37,133 bases of DNA, from assembly GCF_002252755.1 (NCBI RefSeq), contig NZ_NHOY01000082.1, positions 1-37,133 of the forward strand. Direction: 5' to 3'. A program made the translations under genes and the position numbers. Of the stretch, positions 16,955-24,969 are shown one piece after another. The notes under the pieces were generated by a model that saw only the letters and a list, made by a program, of their open reading frames with translations, did no database searches and was not told the DNA's origin. Positions within the stretch are counted from its first letter, which is position 1, and every line of letters begins with the position of its first letter. This DNA comes from Halorubrum sp. Hd13 (GTDB lineage Archaea; Halobacteriota; Halobacteria; Halobacteriales; Haloferacaceae).

Positions 16955-17928
16955 CAGTACTCCTCCCGGTACCGTTCCGCGATAAGATCACTCAGTACGT
17001 TCATCACGAGGGTCACCACGAACAGCGTGAGTCCGAGCGCGAACATCGCGTCGTACGGGATCGTCCCGCCCGTCAGGTCGCCGCCGGCGATCTGCACCAT
17101 CGCGACGGTGATTGTCATCCCGGAATCCAAGAGGACGTCGGTGGGATTGATGTACGGAATCCCGAGAAGCGTTTCCCTGACGGCCGGCATCCGCGCCTGC
17201 GCGCCCATCGCGACGACGACGATCATCGTCTCGCCGATGGCGCGGGACACCGCGAGGATGTACGAGGAGGCGATCCCCGAGATGGAGGCCGGGACCACGA
17301 TCCCGGTCGACACCTCGAACTTCGTCGCCCCGAGACCGTAGCCGGCCTGCCGCAAGTCGTCCGGTACGGCGCTCATCGCGTCCTCCGAGATCGATGACAC
17401 CATCGGGATCGTCATGATCCCGACCATCAGTGACGCCGACAACGCGTTGAAGGTGCTCATCTCCGGGAACAGCGTCGCTTTCAGTGCCGGGGTGATGTAC
17501 ACCAGCGCGAAGTAGCCGTACACGACCGTCGGAATACCGGCGAGGATCTCCAACAGCGGTTTCAGTATTGAGCGCGCGCTCGACGTCGCGTACTCGCTGA
17601 GATATATCGCGGTCAGCGTTCCGACCGGAAGCGCGACGAACGCGGCCGTGATCGTCACGGTGAGCGTCCCGATCACCAACGCGACGATACCGAACGATTG
17701 CCCGCCCCCGCGCGGGTTCGGGCTCCAGCTGGTGCTGAAGAGAAACTCGCGGATCGGTACCTCGGCGAAAAACATCAACGCGTCCGACAGCAGGGTCGCG
17801 ATGATGGCGACCGTCGTGAGCAATGTGATCACCGCGCACGCGGCGAAGAACCCGCCGTAGGTTCCCTCCTTCAGTCGTGTGAGCCCGCTCCGTCGCTGTA
17901 GATCCGGACTCTCGGTGCTATCTGTCAC
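16954..17928 (-). CDS. pstC: Phosphate ABC transporter permease PstC
   Basis: A 324-residue permease with six predicted helices after a short cytoplasmic N-terminus. The coupling loop (VPDDLRQAGYGLGATKFEVS) and the AVSRAIGETMIV helix are diagnostic. FSTSWSPNPRGGGQSFGI in the first periplasmic loop is typical of PstC. It lies 57 bases after pstS on the same strand and overlaps pstA by one base. Confidence 0.95.
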   Translation of the reverse strand: MTDSTESPDLQRRSGLTRLKEGTYGGFFAACAVITLLTTVAIIATLLSDALMFFAEVPIREFLFSTSWSPNPRGGGQSFGIVALVIGTLTVTITAAFVALPVGTLTAIYLSEYATSSARSILKPLLEILAGIPTVVYGYFALVYITPALKATLFPEMSTFNALSASLMVGIMTIPMVSSISEDAMSAVPDDLRQAGYGLGATKFEVSTGIVVPASISGIASSYILAVSRAIGETMIVVVAMGAQARMPAVRETLLGIPYINPTDVLLDSGMTITVAMVQIAGGDLTGGTIPYDAMFALGLTLFVVTLVMNVLSDLIAERYREEY

Positions 17929-17985
17929 GGACGGTCGGAGTTCGAACGCTGTCGTAAATCAATACACCGGTTCATGACGCGGGTT

Positions 17986-19074
17986 TCAGCCCTGCGCCTG
18001 CTCGATCGCGTCTTCGAGTTTCTGCATCTGTTCTTCCTGCGTCTCCTCGGTCGCGGGGACGTACCCGACGTCGCCGGCGACGAGCTCTTCGTTGGTCGTC
18101 TGGCTAACGAAGTAGCGGGCGAACTCCGCGACGTGCTCCTTGCCGAGCGCCTCCATCGACGGGTACGTGAACAGCGGCCGCGAGAGCGGCTGGTACTCGC
18201 CGGAGGACGCGGTCTCGAGGCTCGGCTTGACCGGACCGTCGCCGTTGTCGATGGCGACCGGCGTGATCTGGTCCTGGTTCTGGAACCAGTACGCGAAGCC
18301 GAAGTAGCCGATCCCGTACCGGGTGCCCTCGACCCCCGCTGCGATCGTGTTGTCCTGCTCGGTCGCCTGGTAGTCATCGGTGTGGCCGTCCTCGCCCATG
18401 ACGTTCTCGATGAAGTAATCGTACGTCCCCGAGGTGTCGGCGGCGCCGAACCGCTCGATCTCCTCGTCGGGCCACTCGTCGCGCACGTCGCTCCACATCT
18501 CGGCGGCGTCGGACTGCCAGATCTGCGAAAGCTCGTCGACGGTCATCTCCGTCGCCCAGTCGTTCTCGTTGTTGATCACGACGGTGAGCGCGTCGGTCGC
18601 GGCGATCAGCTCGACCCACTCGACGCCGTTCTCCTCGCACAGCTCCTGTTCTTCCTCTTTGATCGGCCGGCTCGCGTTGTTGAAATCGGTCTCGCCGACG
18701 CAGAAGAAGTTCGCGAATCCGCCGCCCGAGCCCGTCGAGCTGATGTCGATCGAAACCTCCGGGTTGTCCTCGGCGAAGTCCTCGGCGACTGCGCTCATCA
18801 GCGGGAAGACGGTCGAGGAACCGGCGATGTTGATCGAGCCCGACAGGGTGTCCGAGCCGTCCGAACCGTCGGAGCCGTCCGAACCGTCGGAGCCGTCCGA
18901 ACCGTCGGAGCCGTCCGAACCGTCGGAGCCGTCCGAACCGTCTCCGGAGCCTCCGTCGCCCCCTTCGGTTTCGGTACATCCCGCGAGCGCCAGCGCTCCC
19001 GCCCCGGCGAGCGCCGCAAGCGATTTCCGCCGCGTGATGCCGTTTGCGTCCGCATCGTGCCTTGATGCCATCAT
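17986..19074 (-). CDS. pstS: Phosphate-binding lipoprotein PstS
   Basis: A 362-residue phosphate-binding protein. The N-terminus holds a twin-arginine signal, TRRKSLAALAGAGALALAGC, with a lipobox ending in Cys, so it is exported folded by Tat and anchored in the membrane by lipid. A linker of about ten GSD triplets separates the anchor from the binding domain. Phosphate-site motifs are INIAGSSTVFPL, SSTGSGGGF and TDFNNASRPIK near the start, and DTSGTYDYF in the second lobe. ATG at 19074 is chosen because TTTATG lies about 26-27 bases upstream, giving a leaderless message. It is the first gene of the phosphate operon. Confidence 0.94.
   Translation of the reverse strand: MMASRHDADANGITRRKSLAALAGAGALALAGCTETEGGDGGSGDGSDGSDGSDGSDGSDGSDGSDGSDGSDGSDTLSGSINIAGSSTVFPLMSAVAEDFAEDNPEVSIDISSTGSGGGFANFFCVGETDFNNASRPIKEEEQELCEENGVEWVELIAATDALTVVINNENDWATEMTVDELSQIWQSDAAEMWSDVRDEWPDEEIERFGAADTSGTYDYFIENVMGEDGHTDDYQATEQDNTIAAGVEGTRYGIGYFGFAYWFQNQDQITPVAIDNGDGPVKPSLETASSGEYQPLSRPLFTYPSMEALGKEHVAEFARYFVSQTTNEELVAGDVGYVPATEETQEEQMQKLEDAIEQAQG
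18850..18939 (-). repeat. Tandem 9-base repeats coding the (GSD) linker of PstS
   Basis: Ten consecutive 9-base units, each coding Gly-Ser-Asp, most of them alternating between two codon versions so that the true period is 18 bases. The alternation shows growth by duplication of a two-triplet unit. Copy number is likely to vary between strains; the linker keeps the lipid anchor apart from the binding domain. Confidence 0.9.
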
Positions 19075-19094
19075 CTGATCGAGAACGTCGTCGA

Positions 19095-19163
19095 CATAAA
19101 TAGTATGCTATGAGGAGTACTGTCCGGAGGGTACTGGTAGGGTGAACTATATACGCTATATAG
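19095..19163 (-). promoter_or_regulatory. pstS promoter with two inverted repeats
   Basis: Read toward pstS, the TATA element TTTATG lies at about 19098-19103, roughly 27 bases before the ATG at 19074. Just upstream is an inverted repeat AGTAC-N10-GTACT (19116-19135). Further upstream is a perfect palindrome CTATATA-CGC-TATATAG (19147-19163). Their positions at about -42 to -61 and -73 to -89 suit activator binding. A phosphate-responsive regulator is expected here, as pst operons are induced on phosphate starvation; the regulator itself is not in the window. Confidence 0.6.
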
Positions 19164-19250
19164 ATCGAAATCGATCCGCTCTCGCGGCGGTCGGAGCTCC
19201 ACTGCCCATCAGGGCGTATTTTTATGCCCCTCCGTGCGAAGACCGGGACG

Positions 19251-19580
19251 ATGACCCCTCCGACGAACGGGGACCGGATCCGACTTTCGCTCTCCCGCGA
19301 GGAGGCGTGGGTCGCGCACGCCGCCCTGCTCGACGCGGGCGCGGCCGCGGTCGACGCCGGCGACGACGCCCCCGCGCAGTGCCGCCCGATCCGGCGCATC
19401 GAACGGGACCGCGCGCTCGCCTCCGAGGGCGCCGAGCTCCTCCGCGACGCGCTGATCGACTACCTCGGCGACGCGCCCGTGCGCGACCGCGCCCCGGGGC
19501 GGGCGGTGTTGCGGCGGGTCGACGACGCGGTCGAGTCCCGGCCGCGATCGAGCCCGCGGGACGGCGGCCGCGGCGCCTGA
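19251..19580 (+). CDS. Small uncharacterised haloarchaeal protein
   Basis: A 109-residue acidic soluble protein that I cannot assign. The segment IRLSLSREEAWVAHAALLD and two predicted helices dominate it; the last 20 residues are disordered and rich in Arg and Pro. The ATG at 19251 is preferred over one at 19224, because the TTTTTATG box at about 19217-19224 then lies 27-30 bases upstream, as at other leaderless starts in this window. It is divergent from pstS and convergent with the Fe-S oxidoreductase gene. Confidence 0.65.
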   Translation: MTPPTNGDRIRLSLSREEAWVAHAALLDAGAAAVDAGDDAPAQCRPIRRIERDRALASEGAELLRDALIDYLGDAPVRDRAPGRAVLRRVDDAVESRPRSSPRDGGRGA

Positions 19581-19593
19581 CGGGTTTCGCTTT

Positions 19594-21789
19594 TCACTTC
19601 GGCCCGGACTCCACCGCCTCGATCAGCAGCTCCGCGACGTCGACGATCTCCACGTCGTCCTCGAAGTCGCCCGTCTTCCTGCCGTCCTCGAACATCGTCG
19701 TGCACATCGGACAGGCGACGACGAACTTCTCGATCGCGCCGCCCGCGTCGGTGTCTTCGACCGCCTCGCGGAGCCGCTCCTCGCTCGGCTTCACATCCTC
19801 GTCGTGTTCGGTCCAGAGCCCGCCCCCGCCGCCGCCGCAGCAGAACGAGTCGCTCCGCGAGCGTGGCATCTCGTAGAGGTCGGCGCCGGTCGCGCGGATC
19901 AGCTCGCGGGGCGCCTCGTACTCGTCGTTGTACCGGCCGAGGTGGCAGGGGTCGTGGTAGGTGACGGTGTAGCCGAGCTCGTCGCCCGCGAGGCCGAGCC
20001 GCCCCTCGTCGACCAGCTCCTCCACCACCTGCGTCCAGTGACGCACGTCGACCGCGCCGTCGGCGTTCCACGGCTCCTCGCGGTCGAACGGCATCATCGG
20101 GTCGTCGGCGAACTCGGCGAAGTCGACCTCGGGGTACTCGTTTTTGATCGTGTTGTACGAGTGCGGGTCCGTGCAGACGATCGAGTCGAACTCGCAGTCG
20201 ACGAACGTCTCGACGTGGTGACCCGCCAGTTCGAGGTAGAGGAACTCCTCGCCGATCCGGCGCACGTCGTTGCCGTCGTTCTTCTCGTCGTCGAAGAGGA
20301 TGCCGAACTCGACGCCGGCCTCGTCGAACAGCCGGGCGAGCGCGCGGGCGACCTTCTTGTTCCGGTCGTCGAAGCTCGGGTAGTCGCCGACGTACCAGAG
20401 GTACTCCACCTCGCGTTCGCGGGCGTCCGGGACCTCGACGTCCTCCAGTTCGTCCGCCCAGTCGCCGCGGGCCGACTGCGACTCGCCGAAGGTGTTCCCC
20501 TTCTGCATCACGTCTTGGAACACGTCTTGGAGGTTCGAGTCCACGGCCCCCTCGTCGACGAGCTGGCGATTCATCTTGGTGAACGAGGTGAGGTGTTCGA
20601 TGTCGACCGGGCAGGCGTCCATGCAGGCCATACAGGACATGCAGGACTCCATCGACTCGCTGTCGATCACGCCGCCCTCGTCGGCGACGATGGGGACGGT
20701 GCCGCCGTCGTTGACGGCGGCGGAACCGGCCACGCCGCCGTCGGTCGCGACCGACCCGCCGCCGCCCGCCCCCGCGACCGGGTCGTCCGTCACCGACTCG
20801 CGGTACGCCTTCAGGTCGAGGATCACGTCCCGCGGGTCCAGGTTCCGACCGACCGCGTCGGCCGGACAGGCGTCGGTACACCGGCCGCACTTCGTGCAGG
20901 CGTCGCCGTCCATCAGCTCCTTCCAGGTGAAGTCCTCGATCGACTCCGCGTTGGTGTGATCGAGGTCCGCGGGGACGTTCGGGAGCCGCGCCCCCGCCCT
21001 CTCGTCGCGGGCGACGACGTTCGCGAACGAGGAGATCATGTGGAACGGCTTCGCGTACGGGATCCACGCGATGAACGCGAACGCCAGCAGCGAGTGGCTC
21101 CACCAGACGACGCCGTAGATCGCCTCGGCGCCCGCGGGCGTCAGCCCGACCCACTGGAATCCGGCGGCCATCGCCATCCCGATGAAGCTCACCGTCTCGT
21201 CGGCCCGCGCCGGCTGGCCGACGATGCCCAGCGCCTGCACGACGAAGCCGCCGACGCCGAGCAGGAAGAGGGTCCAGACGAACGCGTCGTCCTCGAACGA
21301 GGTGTGTTTCCCCCACAGCCGCCCGTCGCGCTCGCTGTAGCGCCGGTACATGGCCATGCCGACGCCGACGACGAACAGCAGGCCGAACGCGTCGACGACG
21401 AACTGGTAGGCGAGGTAGAAGTCGCCCACCCAGAACGACTCGCCCGCGATCGGGCGGTAGACGTCGATGTCGAACCCGAGGATCGTCGTCGCGACGAGCA
21501 GAGTGAGGAAGCCCCACAGCACGAACGCGTGCATCACGCCGGTGTACGCGTCCCCGTCGAACTGGTTCTCGTTCGAGAGCACGGTCCGGGTCGCGGAGAC
21601 GATCCGCGACGGGAGGTCCGACAGCCGTTCGCGGGGGTCCGCGCTCCCGCGGGCGTACGCCGCGAACCGGGCGTACACGCCGTACAGGAACACCAGGATC
21701 GCGACCGCGGCGAGCCAGTAGAACGCGGCTTTCCCCACCGGGCCGATCGTCCAGAACGTCTCCCGGGTGGCCGCCTGCAGCGGAGTCAT
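19594..21789 (-). CDS. Membrane Fe-S oxidoreductase with CCG domains (HdrD/GlpC-like)
   Basis: A 731-residue fused electron-transfer protein. Residues 1-255 hold about six transmembrane helices of a NarI/cytochrome b-like unit, with H88, H232 and H250 as possible heme ligands. Two 4Fe-4S motifs follow: C298-C301-C304-C308 and C383-C386-C389-C393. The C-terminal third has two cysteine-rich CCG segments (DPCHLGRYNDEYEAPREL; SFCCGGGGGGL; ACPMCTTMFEDG) that bind the noncubane cluster in heterodisulfide reductases. It probably moves electrons between a soluble dehydrogenase or ETF and the quinone pool. A TTTTAA box lies 27 bases upstream, so the message is leaderless. No partner dehydrogenase is adjacent. 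Confidence 0.87.
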   Translation of the reverse strand: MTPLQAATRETFWTIGPVGKAAFYWLAAVAILVFLYGVYARFAAYARGSADPRERLSDLPSRIVSATRTVLSNENQFDGDAYTGVMHAFVLWGFLTLLVATTILGFDIDVYRPIAGESFWVGDFYLAYQFVVDAFGLLFVVGVGMAMYRRYSERDGRLWGKHTSFEDDAFVWTLFLLGVGGFVVQALGIVGQPARADETVSFIGMAMAAGFQWVGLTPAGAEAIYGVVWWSHSLLAFAFIAWIPYAKPFHMISSFANVVARDERAGARLPNVPADLDHTNAESIEDFTWKELMDGDACTKCGRCTDACPADAVGRNLDPRDVILDLKAYRESVTDDPVAGAGGGGSVATDGGVAGSAAVNDGGTVPIVADEGGVIDSESMESCMSCMACMDACPVDIEHLTSFTKMNRQLVDEGAVDSNLQDVFQDVMQKGNTFGESQSARGDWADELEDVEVPDAREREVEYLWYVGDYPSFDDRNKKVARALARLFDEAGVEFGILFDDEKNDGNDVRRIGEEFLYLELAGHHVETFVDCEFDSIVCTDPHSYNTIKNEYPEVDFAEFADDPMMPFDREEPWNADGAVDVRHWTQVVEELVDEGRLGLAGDELGYTVTYHDPCHLGRYNDEYEAPRELIRATGADLYEMPRSRSDSFCCGGGGGGLWTEHDEDVKPSEERLREAVEDTDAGGAIEKFVVACPMCTTMFEDGRKTGDFEDDVEIVDVAELLIEAVESGPK

Positions 21790-21912
21790 GATCGATCAGG
21801 CGGATACGGTCCGGTTAAAACTTGCCACACCGCGGGGCCGGGGGGCCAATTGGACGCGGTCGGAGTGCGCCGCTCCGGCCTCGAACCGCGGTCTGAATGC
21901 GTCGTTCCGGAC

Positions 21913-22626
21913 TCAGAGCGCGCCGACCAGCGCGGCCGCGAACAGGGCGCAGGCGACCGCCAGCGCGACCGCGTCCGCCCGGCCGAACGCCAGCCGCGGG
22001 AGCGTCGGATTCCACGCGAAACACCGGGCCGCGAGGGCGGTCCCCAGCCGGTCGGCGCGGCCGAACGCGCGGTTGATCCCGGCGGCGGCGACGATCCGCA
22101 TCCGGTCGCGGACGGCCAGCTCGTCGCCGAGGCGCGCCCGCATCGCGTCGCGCGCGGTCAGCAGGTCGCGTTTCAGGACCGGGAGGAACCGGAACACGAG
22201 CGCGACGCCCGCCGCCAGCAGCTGCCCGGGCCTGCCGGGGACCGTGTGCTGGATCGCCGCCCGGGAGTCCCGGACCGGCGTCGACCGGACGTAGGCGGCG
22301 GCGATGAAAAGCACGAGCAGGACCCGGTAGCTCGCCAGTCCCGTGTCGACCGCGCGGCCGATCCGGAACCAGGGGGCGCCGAGCGTCGCGCCCGCGACGA
22401 CCGGGGCGACGAGGAGGAACGGGAGCGCGAACCGATACGCCCACAGGTCGCGGGGGCCGCCCCCCGCGAGCCGCAGGCAGCCGACGGCGACGACCGACAG
22501 CGCCGCGAGGCCGCGCGGCGTCGTGTGCGCGAAGGCCGCGGCCGCGAACCCGAGTTGCACGAGCAGCTTCGACCGGGGGTCCAGCCGGTGTGCGAGCGCG
22601 TCGTCCGGGACGTACGCGAGGGTCAC
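21913..22626 (-). CDS. ECF transporter T component (BioN/CbiQ family)
   Basis: A 237-residue membrane protein with five to six predicted helices. It starts VTLAYVPDDALAHRLDPRSKLL, a typical EcfT opening. The cytoplasmic coupling region is LTARDAMRARLGD, with the Arg-rich helices that contact the ATPase. Its GTG overlaps the ATPase stop by GTGA. Together with the ATPase and BioY it forms a dedicated biotin importer (BioMNY-like). No terminator-like structure was seen after the stop. Confidence 0.88.
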   Translation of the reverse strand: MTLAYVPDDALAHRLDPRSKLLVQLGFAAAAFAHTTPRGLAALSVVAVGCLRLAGGGPRDLWAYRFALPFLLVAPVVAGATLGAPWFRIGRAVDTGLASYRVLLVLFIAAAYVRSTPVRDSRAAIQHTVPGRPGQLLAAGVALVFRFLPVLKRDLLTARDAMRARLGDELAVRDRMRIVAAAGINRAFGRADRLGTALAARCFAWNPTLPRLAFGRADAVALAVACALFAAALVGAL

Positions 22627-23414
22627 CGGCCGGTATCGACCGCGCGGTCGGTCGCCCCGCGGTCACCGCTCTCGCCGGCCTCGGCCGCCGGGACGCGCAC
22701 GTCGAGCCCGGGGAGCGCCGCGGCCGCCTCCGCCGGCGGCGCGTCGACCGCGACCCGCCCGTCGGCCAGCCCGACCACGCGGTCGGCGATCCCGAACACG
22801 TCCCGCAGGTCGTGGGTGACGACGACGACGCCGGTCCCCGCCCGGCGGAGCGCGCGGAGCCGGTCGACGACCGACCGCCTCGCGGGCTCGTCGAGGCCCG
22901 TGAACGGCTCGTCGAGTACGAGGTGGTCCGGCTCCATCGCCAGCGCGCCGGCGATCGCGACGCGCTCGCGCTCGCCGCCCGACAGCGACGCGATCCGGTC
23001 GTCCTCGCGCCCGGCCATGTTGACGGCGTCGAGCGCGTCGCTCACCCGGCGGTCGATCTCGGCGTGCGACAGCCCGAGGTTCTCCGGGCCGAAGGCGACG
23101 TCGCCGCCGACGGTCGCCGCGACCAGCTGGTCGCGGGGGTCCTGGAACACCATCCCGACCGCGGTCCGGGCCGCGACGAGGTCGTCCGCGACCGGGGTCC
23201 CGTTGACGGCGACCCGGCCGGCGTCCGGCTCGACGAGCCCGTTGAACGTTCGGACCAGCGTCGTCTTCCCGGAGCCGTTCGCGCCCGCGACGATCAGGAA
23301 CTCGCCGTCGGGGACCGCGAGGGAGACGTCGTCGACGGCGGTGACGCCGGCCGCGTCGCTCCCGCCGGAGCCCGCACCGCCGTACCGGCAGGTGACGCCG
23401 TCGACGTCGATCAC
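22623..23414 (-). CDS. ECF transporter ATPase (BioM/CbiO family)
   Basis: A 263-residue ABC ATPase. Walker A GANGSGKTT at 44-52, Q-loop Q91 in VFQDPRDQLVA, signature LSGGERER from 144, Walker B LVLDE at 165-169 and VVVTHDLRDV for the switch His. FQDP-x-x-Q is characteristic of EcfA proteins. A 25-residue flexible C-terminus follows the fold. The GTG at 23414 is preceded by a good ribosome-binding site, GAGGTGA with a four-base spacer; this site and a GTG are repeated three more times upstream by a 23-base tandem repeat. Confidence 0.92.
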   Translation of the reverse strand: MIDVDGVTCRYGGAGSGGSDAAGVTAVDDVSLAVPDGEFLIVAGANGSGKTTLVRTFNGLVEPDAGRVAVNGTPVADDLVAARTAVGMVFQDPRDQLVAATVGGDVAFGPENLGLSHAEIDRRVSDALDAVNMAGREDDRIASLSGGERERVAIAGALAMEPDHLVLDEPFTGLDEPARRSVVDRLRALRRAGTGVVVVTHDLRDVFGIADRVVGLADGRVAVDAPPAEAAAALPGLDVRVPAAEAGESGDRGATDRAVDTGR

Positions 23415-23493
23415 GGCGTCACCTCTGAGTCGCTCACGGCGTCACCTCTGAGTCGCTCACGGCGTCACCTCTGAGTCGCTCACGGCGTCACCT
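23411..23493 (-). repeat. 23-base tandem repeat carrying a ribosome-binding site and GTG
   Basis: Three full copies (23411-23433, 23434-23456, 23457-23479) plus 14 bases of a fourth, all identical. On the minus strand each unit contains GAGGTGA, a strong match to the 16S tail, four bases before a GTG. The array fills the junction between the bioY stop (23493-23495) and the ATPase start. As 23 is not a multiple of three, only the last GTG opens the ATPase frame; the others start other frames. Confidence 0.93.
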
Positions 23494-24074
23494 CACTCGG
23501 CCGCGATCGCGTCCGAGCGGACGATCCCGATCGCGGCGGCGATCTTCGCGCCCTCCGCCGGGAGGAACACGACGGCTCCCTGGACGGTCGCCTCGACGAG
23601 GGTGAGCTCCAGGTTCAGGTAGAGGCCGACGACGCCCATCGCGTAGATGACGACCGTCCCGGCGGTCATCGCGCCCACGAGGACCGGGACGGAGACGGCG
23701 TCGAGGTCGCGGAGGTCGCCGCCGCGGTGGACGATCGCGCCGACGAGCGCGGCCGCGATCGGGTACGACCAGAGGTAGCCGGCGGTCCCGCCCACGAGCT
23801 CCACGAAGCCCGCGGAGCCGCCCTGGAACACCGGCGCGCCGAGCGCGCCCGCCGCGAGGTATAAGACGAGCGACGCGGCCCCCCACACCGGACCGAGGAA
23901 GATCCCGGCGAGGAAGACGCCGAGCACTTGGAGCGTCACCGAGACGGGTGACACCGGGTTCGGGAACGACACGTACGCGAACGCGCCGACGAGCGCGGCG
24001 AACAGCGCCGCGCGGGCGAGGTTCGTCGCGACCTCGTCGCCGACGAGATCCACCGACTCCGTGTTGGTTGCCAT
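23493..24074 (-). CDS. bioY: Biotin transporter substrate-binding protein BioY
   Basis: A 193-residue S component of an ECF biotin importer with about six membrane helices. Typical segments are VSFPNPVSPVSVTLQVLGVFLAG-like text near residues 41-63 (the NPVSPV..TLQ signature of BioY), GPVWGAASLVLYLAAGALGAPVF, and GGTAGYLWSYPIAA. Biotin uptake through BioY with the following ATPase and T component is well supported by the gene order. The ATG at 24074 lies 27-30 bases from a TATATT box that is covered by a biotin-repressor-type operator. Confidence 0.94.
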   Translation of the reverse strand: MATNTESVDLVGDEVATNLARAALFAALVGAFAYVSFPNPVSPVSVTLQVLGVFLAGIFLGPVWGAASLVLYLAAGALGAPVFQGGSAGFVELVGGTAGYLWSYPIAAALVGAIVHRGGDLRDLDAVSVPVLVGAMTAGTVVIYAMGVVGLYLNLELTLVEATVQGAVVFLPAEGAKIAAAIGIVRSDAIAAE

Positions 24075-24087
24075 GTCTCCGCCACGC

Positions 24088-24119
24088 TCGTAAACCGACT
24101 TGAATATACTGGTTGACGA
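24088..24119 (-). promoter_or_regulatory. BirA-type biotin operator over the bioY TATA box
   Basis: TCGTAAACC at 24088-24096 and GGTTGACGA at 24111-24119 are inverted 9-base arms (one mismatch) separated by exactly 14 bases. This is close to the biotin repressor signal TTGTAAACC-N14-16-GGTTTACAA known from bacteria and some archaea. The spacer contains the minus-strand TATATT box (about 24102-24109) of bioY. Binding would exclude TBP, so biotin-loaded BirA should repress uptake. Confidence 0.83.
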
Positions 24120-24245
24120 CGACGGCGGTTCGTCGGGCTCCCGGCGTGCCCCGCGCGTTCACGCCCGCAATCCGGTAGTACCGCGTTCGAGGCGTCCGAA
24201 ATCTGACGCGAGGCTTTTCTACCGGGAGCGCGTACCTGCGAGTCC

Positions 24246-24908
24246 ATGGACGAGAAGACCGCCGAGCTCCGCGACATCTTCGTCGAGACCACCGGGTCCG
24301 ACACGGTCACCGAGCGGCAGGCGGAGTCCCCCGGGACCCTCACCGACCGAGACGAGGCCGCCGTCGCCGAGCGCGTCCGCGAGCTGGTCGCCGCGATGCG
24401 CGAGCGGTACGACTTCTCGACGGACCTCGACGACGCGACCTACGCCCGGATCGCGCGCGGGCACTTCGAACTGGACGACGACGCCGCGATCGCGGCCGCG
24501 CTCGCCGAGGGCGACGCTGCCGAAAGCGACGCCGTCGACGCGTCCGAACCGGTCGACGTCGACCCCGAAACCGTCCGAGACGCCCGCTTCGACCTCCACC
24601 TCGTGCGCGACGCCGACCGCGAGGTCGACGACGCCTCGTTCGACTACGCGGACCTGAAGTCGCTCACCGCCGAAGGCCGCTCCATCGTCGACTGCGCGGC
24701 GGCGCTCGGCGCCGACCCCGACCCCGTCGCGAAGTACGCGCGCGTCGCCCGCGTCGACCTCACTGCCACGCGGGCGAACGACCGCTTCCGCGACGAGCTC
24801 CGCGACCTCCTCACTGACGCCGAGATCGAAGGCAACCACGCCGAGACCGCCCGCGAGGACGGGCTGAAAGAGGCGACCGAGGATATCGAGACGGACGTCT
24901 CTTTATAA
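24246..24908 (+). CDS. Cmi4-like haloarchaeal protein (conditioned medium-induced protein 4)
   Basis: A 220-residue acidic soluble protein. The opening MDEKTAELRDIFVETTG with the following TVTERQAESPGTLT resembles what I recall of haloarchaeal proteins named conditioned medium-induced protein 4; that name comes from expression, not a known activity. The middle (residues about 95-120) is an acidic linker. The C-terminal half (DYADLKSLTAEGRSIVDCAAALG, then VAKYARVARVD) could form a helix-turn-helix-like bundle, so a regulatory role is possible. A TTTTCT box lies about 33 bases upstream. Copy B of the structured repeat follows. Confidence 0.6.
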   Translation: MDEKTAELRDIFVETTGSDTVTERQAESPGTLTDRDEAAVAERVRELVAAMRERYDFSTDLDDATYARIARGHFELDDDAAIAAALAEGDAAESDAVDASEPVDVDPETVRDARFDLHLVRDADREVDDASFDYADLKSLTAEGRSIVDCAAALGADPDPVAKYARVARVDLTATRANDRFRDELRDLLTDAEIEGNHAETAREDGLKEATEDIETDVSL

Positions 24909-24969
24909 ATATCCGCTCGTTGCGGGCGATACCCCACTCCGACGCTTTTCGAGGCTCGCACACCGTTCA

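Noticed and set aside
18850..18939. Possible CRISPR array
   Set aside because: Units are contiguous 9-base repeats in frame inside pstS, without spacers.
19804..23451. Plus-strand open frame of 1215 codons
   Set aside because: Low-complexity Arg/Val/Ala/Asp text antisense to the Fe-S protein and ecfT/ecfA genes; no domain recognised.
23411..23493. Tandem repeat as a CRISPR or regulator array
   Set aside because: No spacers between units, and the unit is clearly a duplicated ribosome-binding site and start codon.
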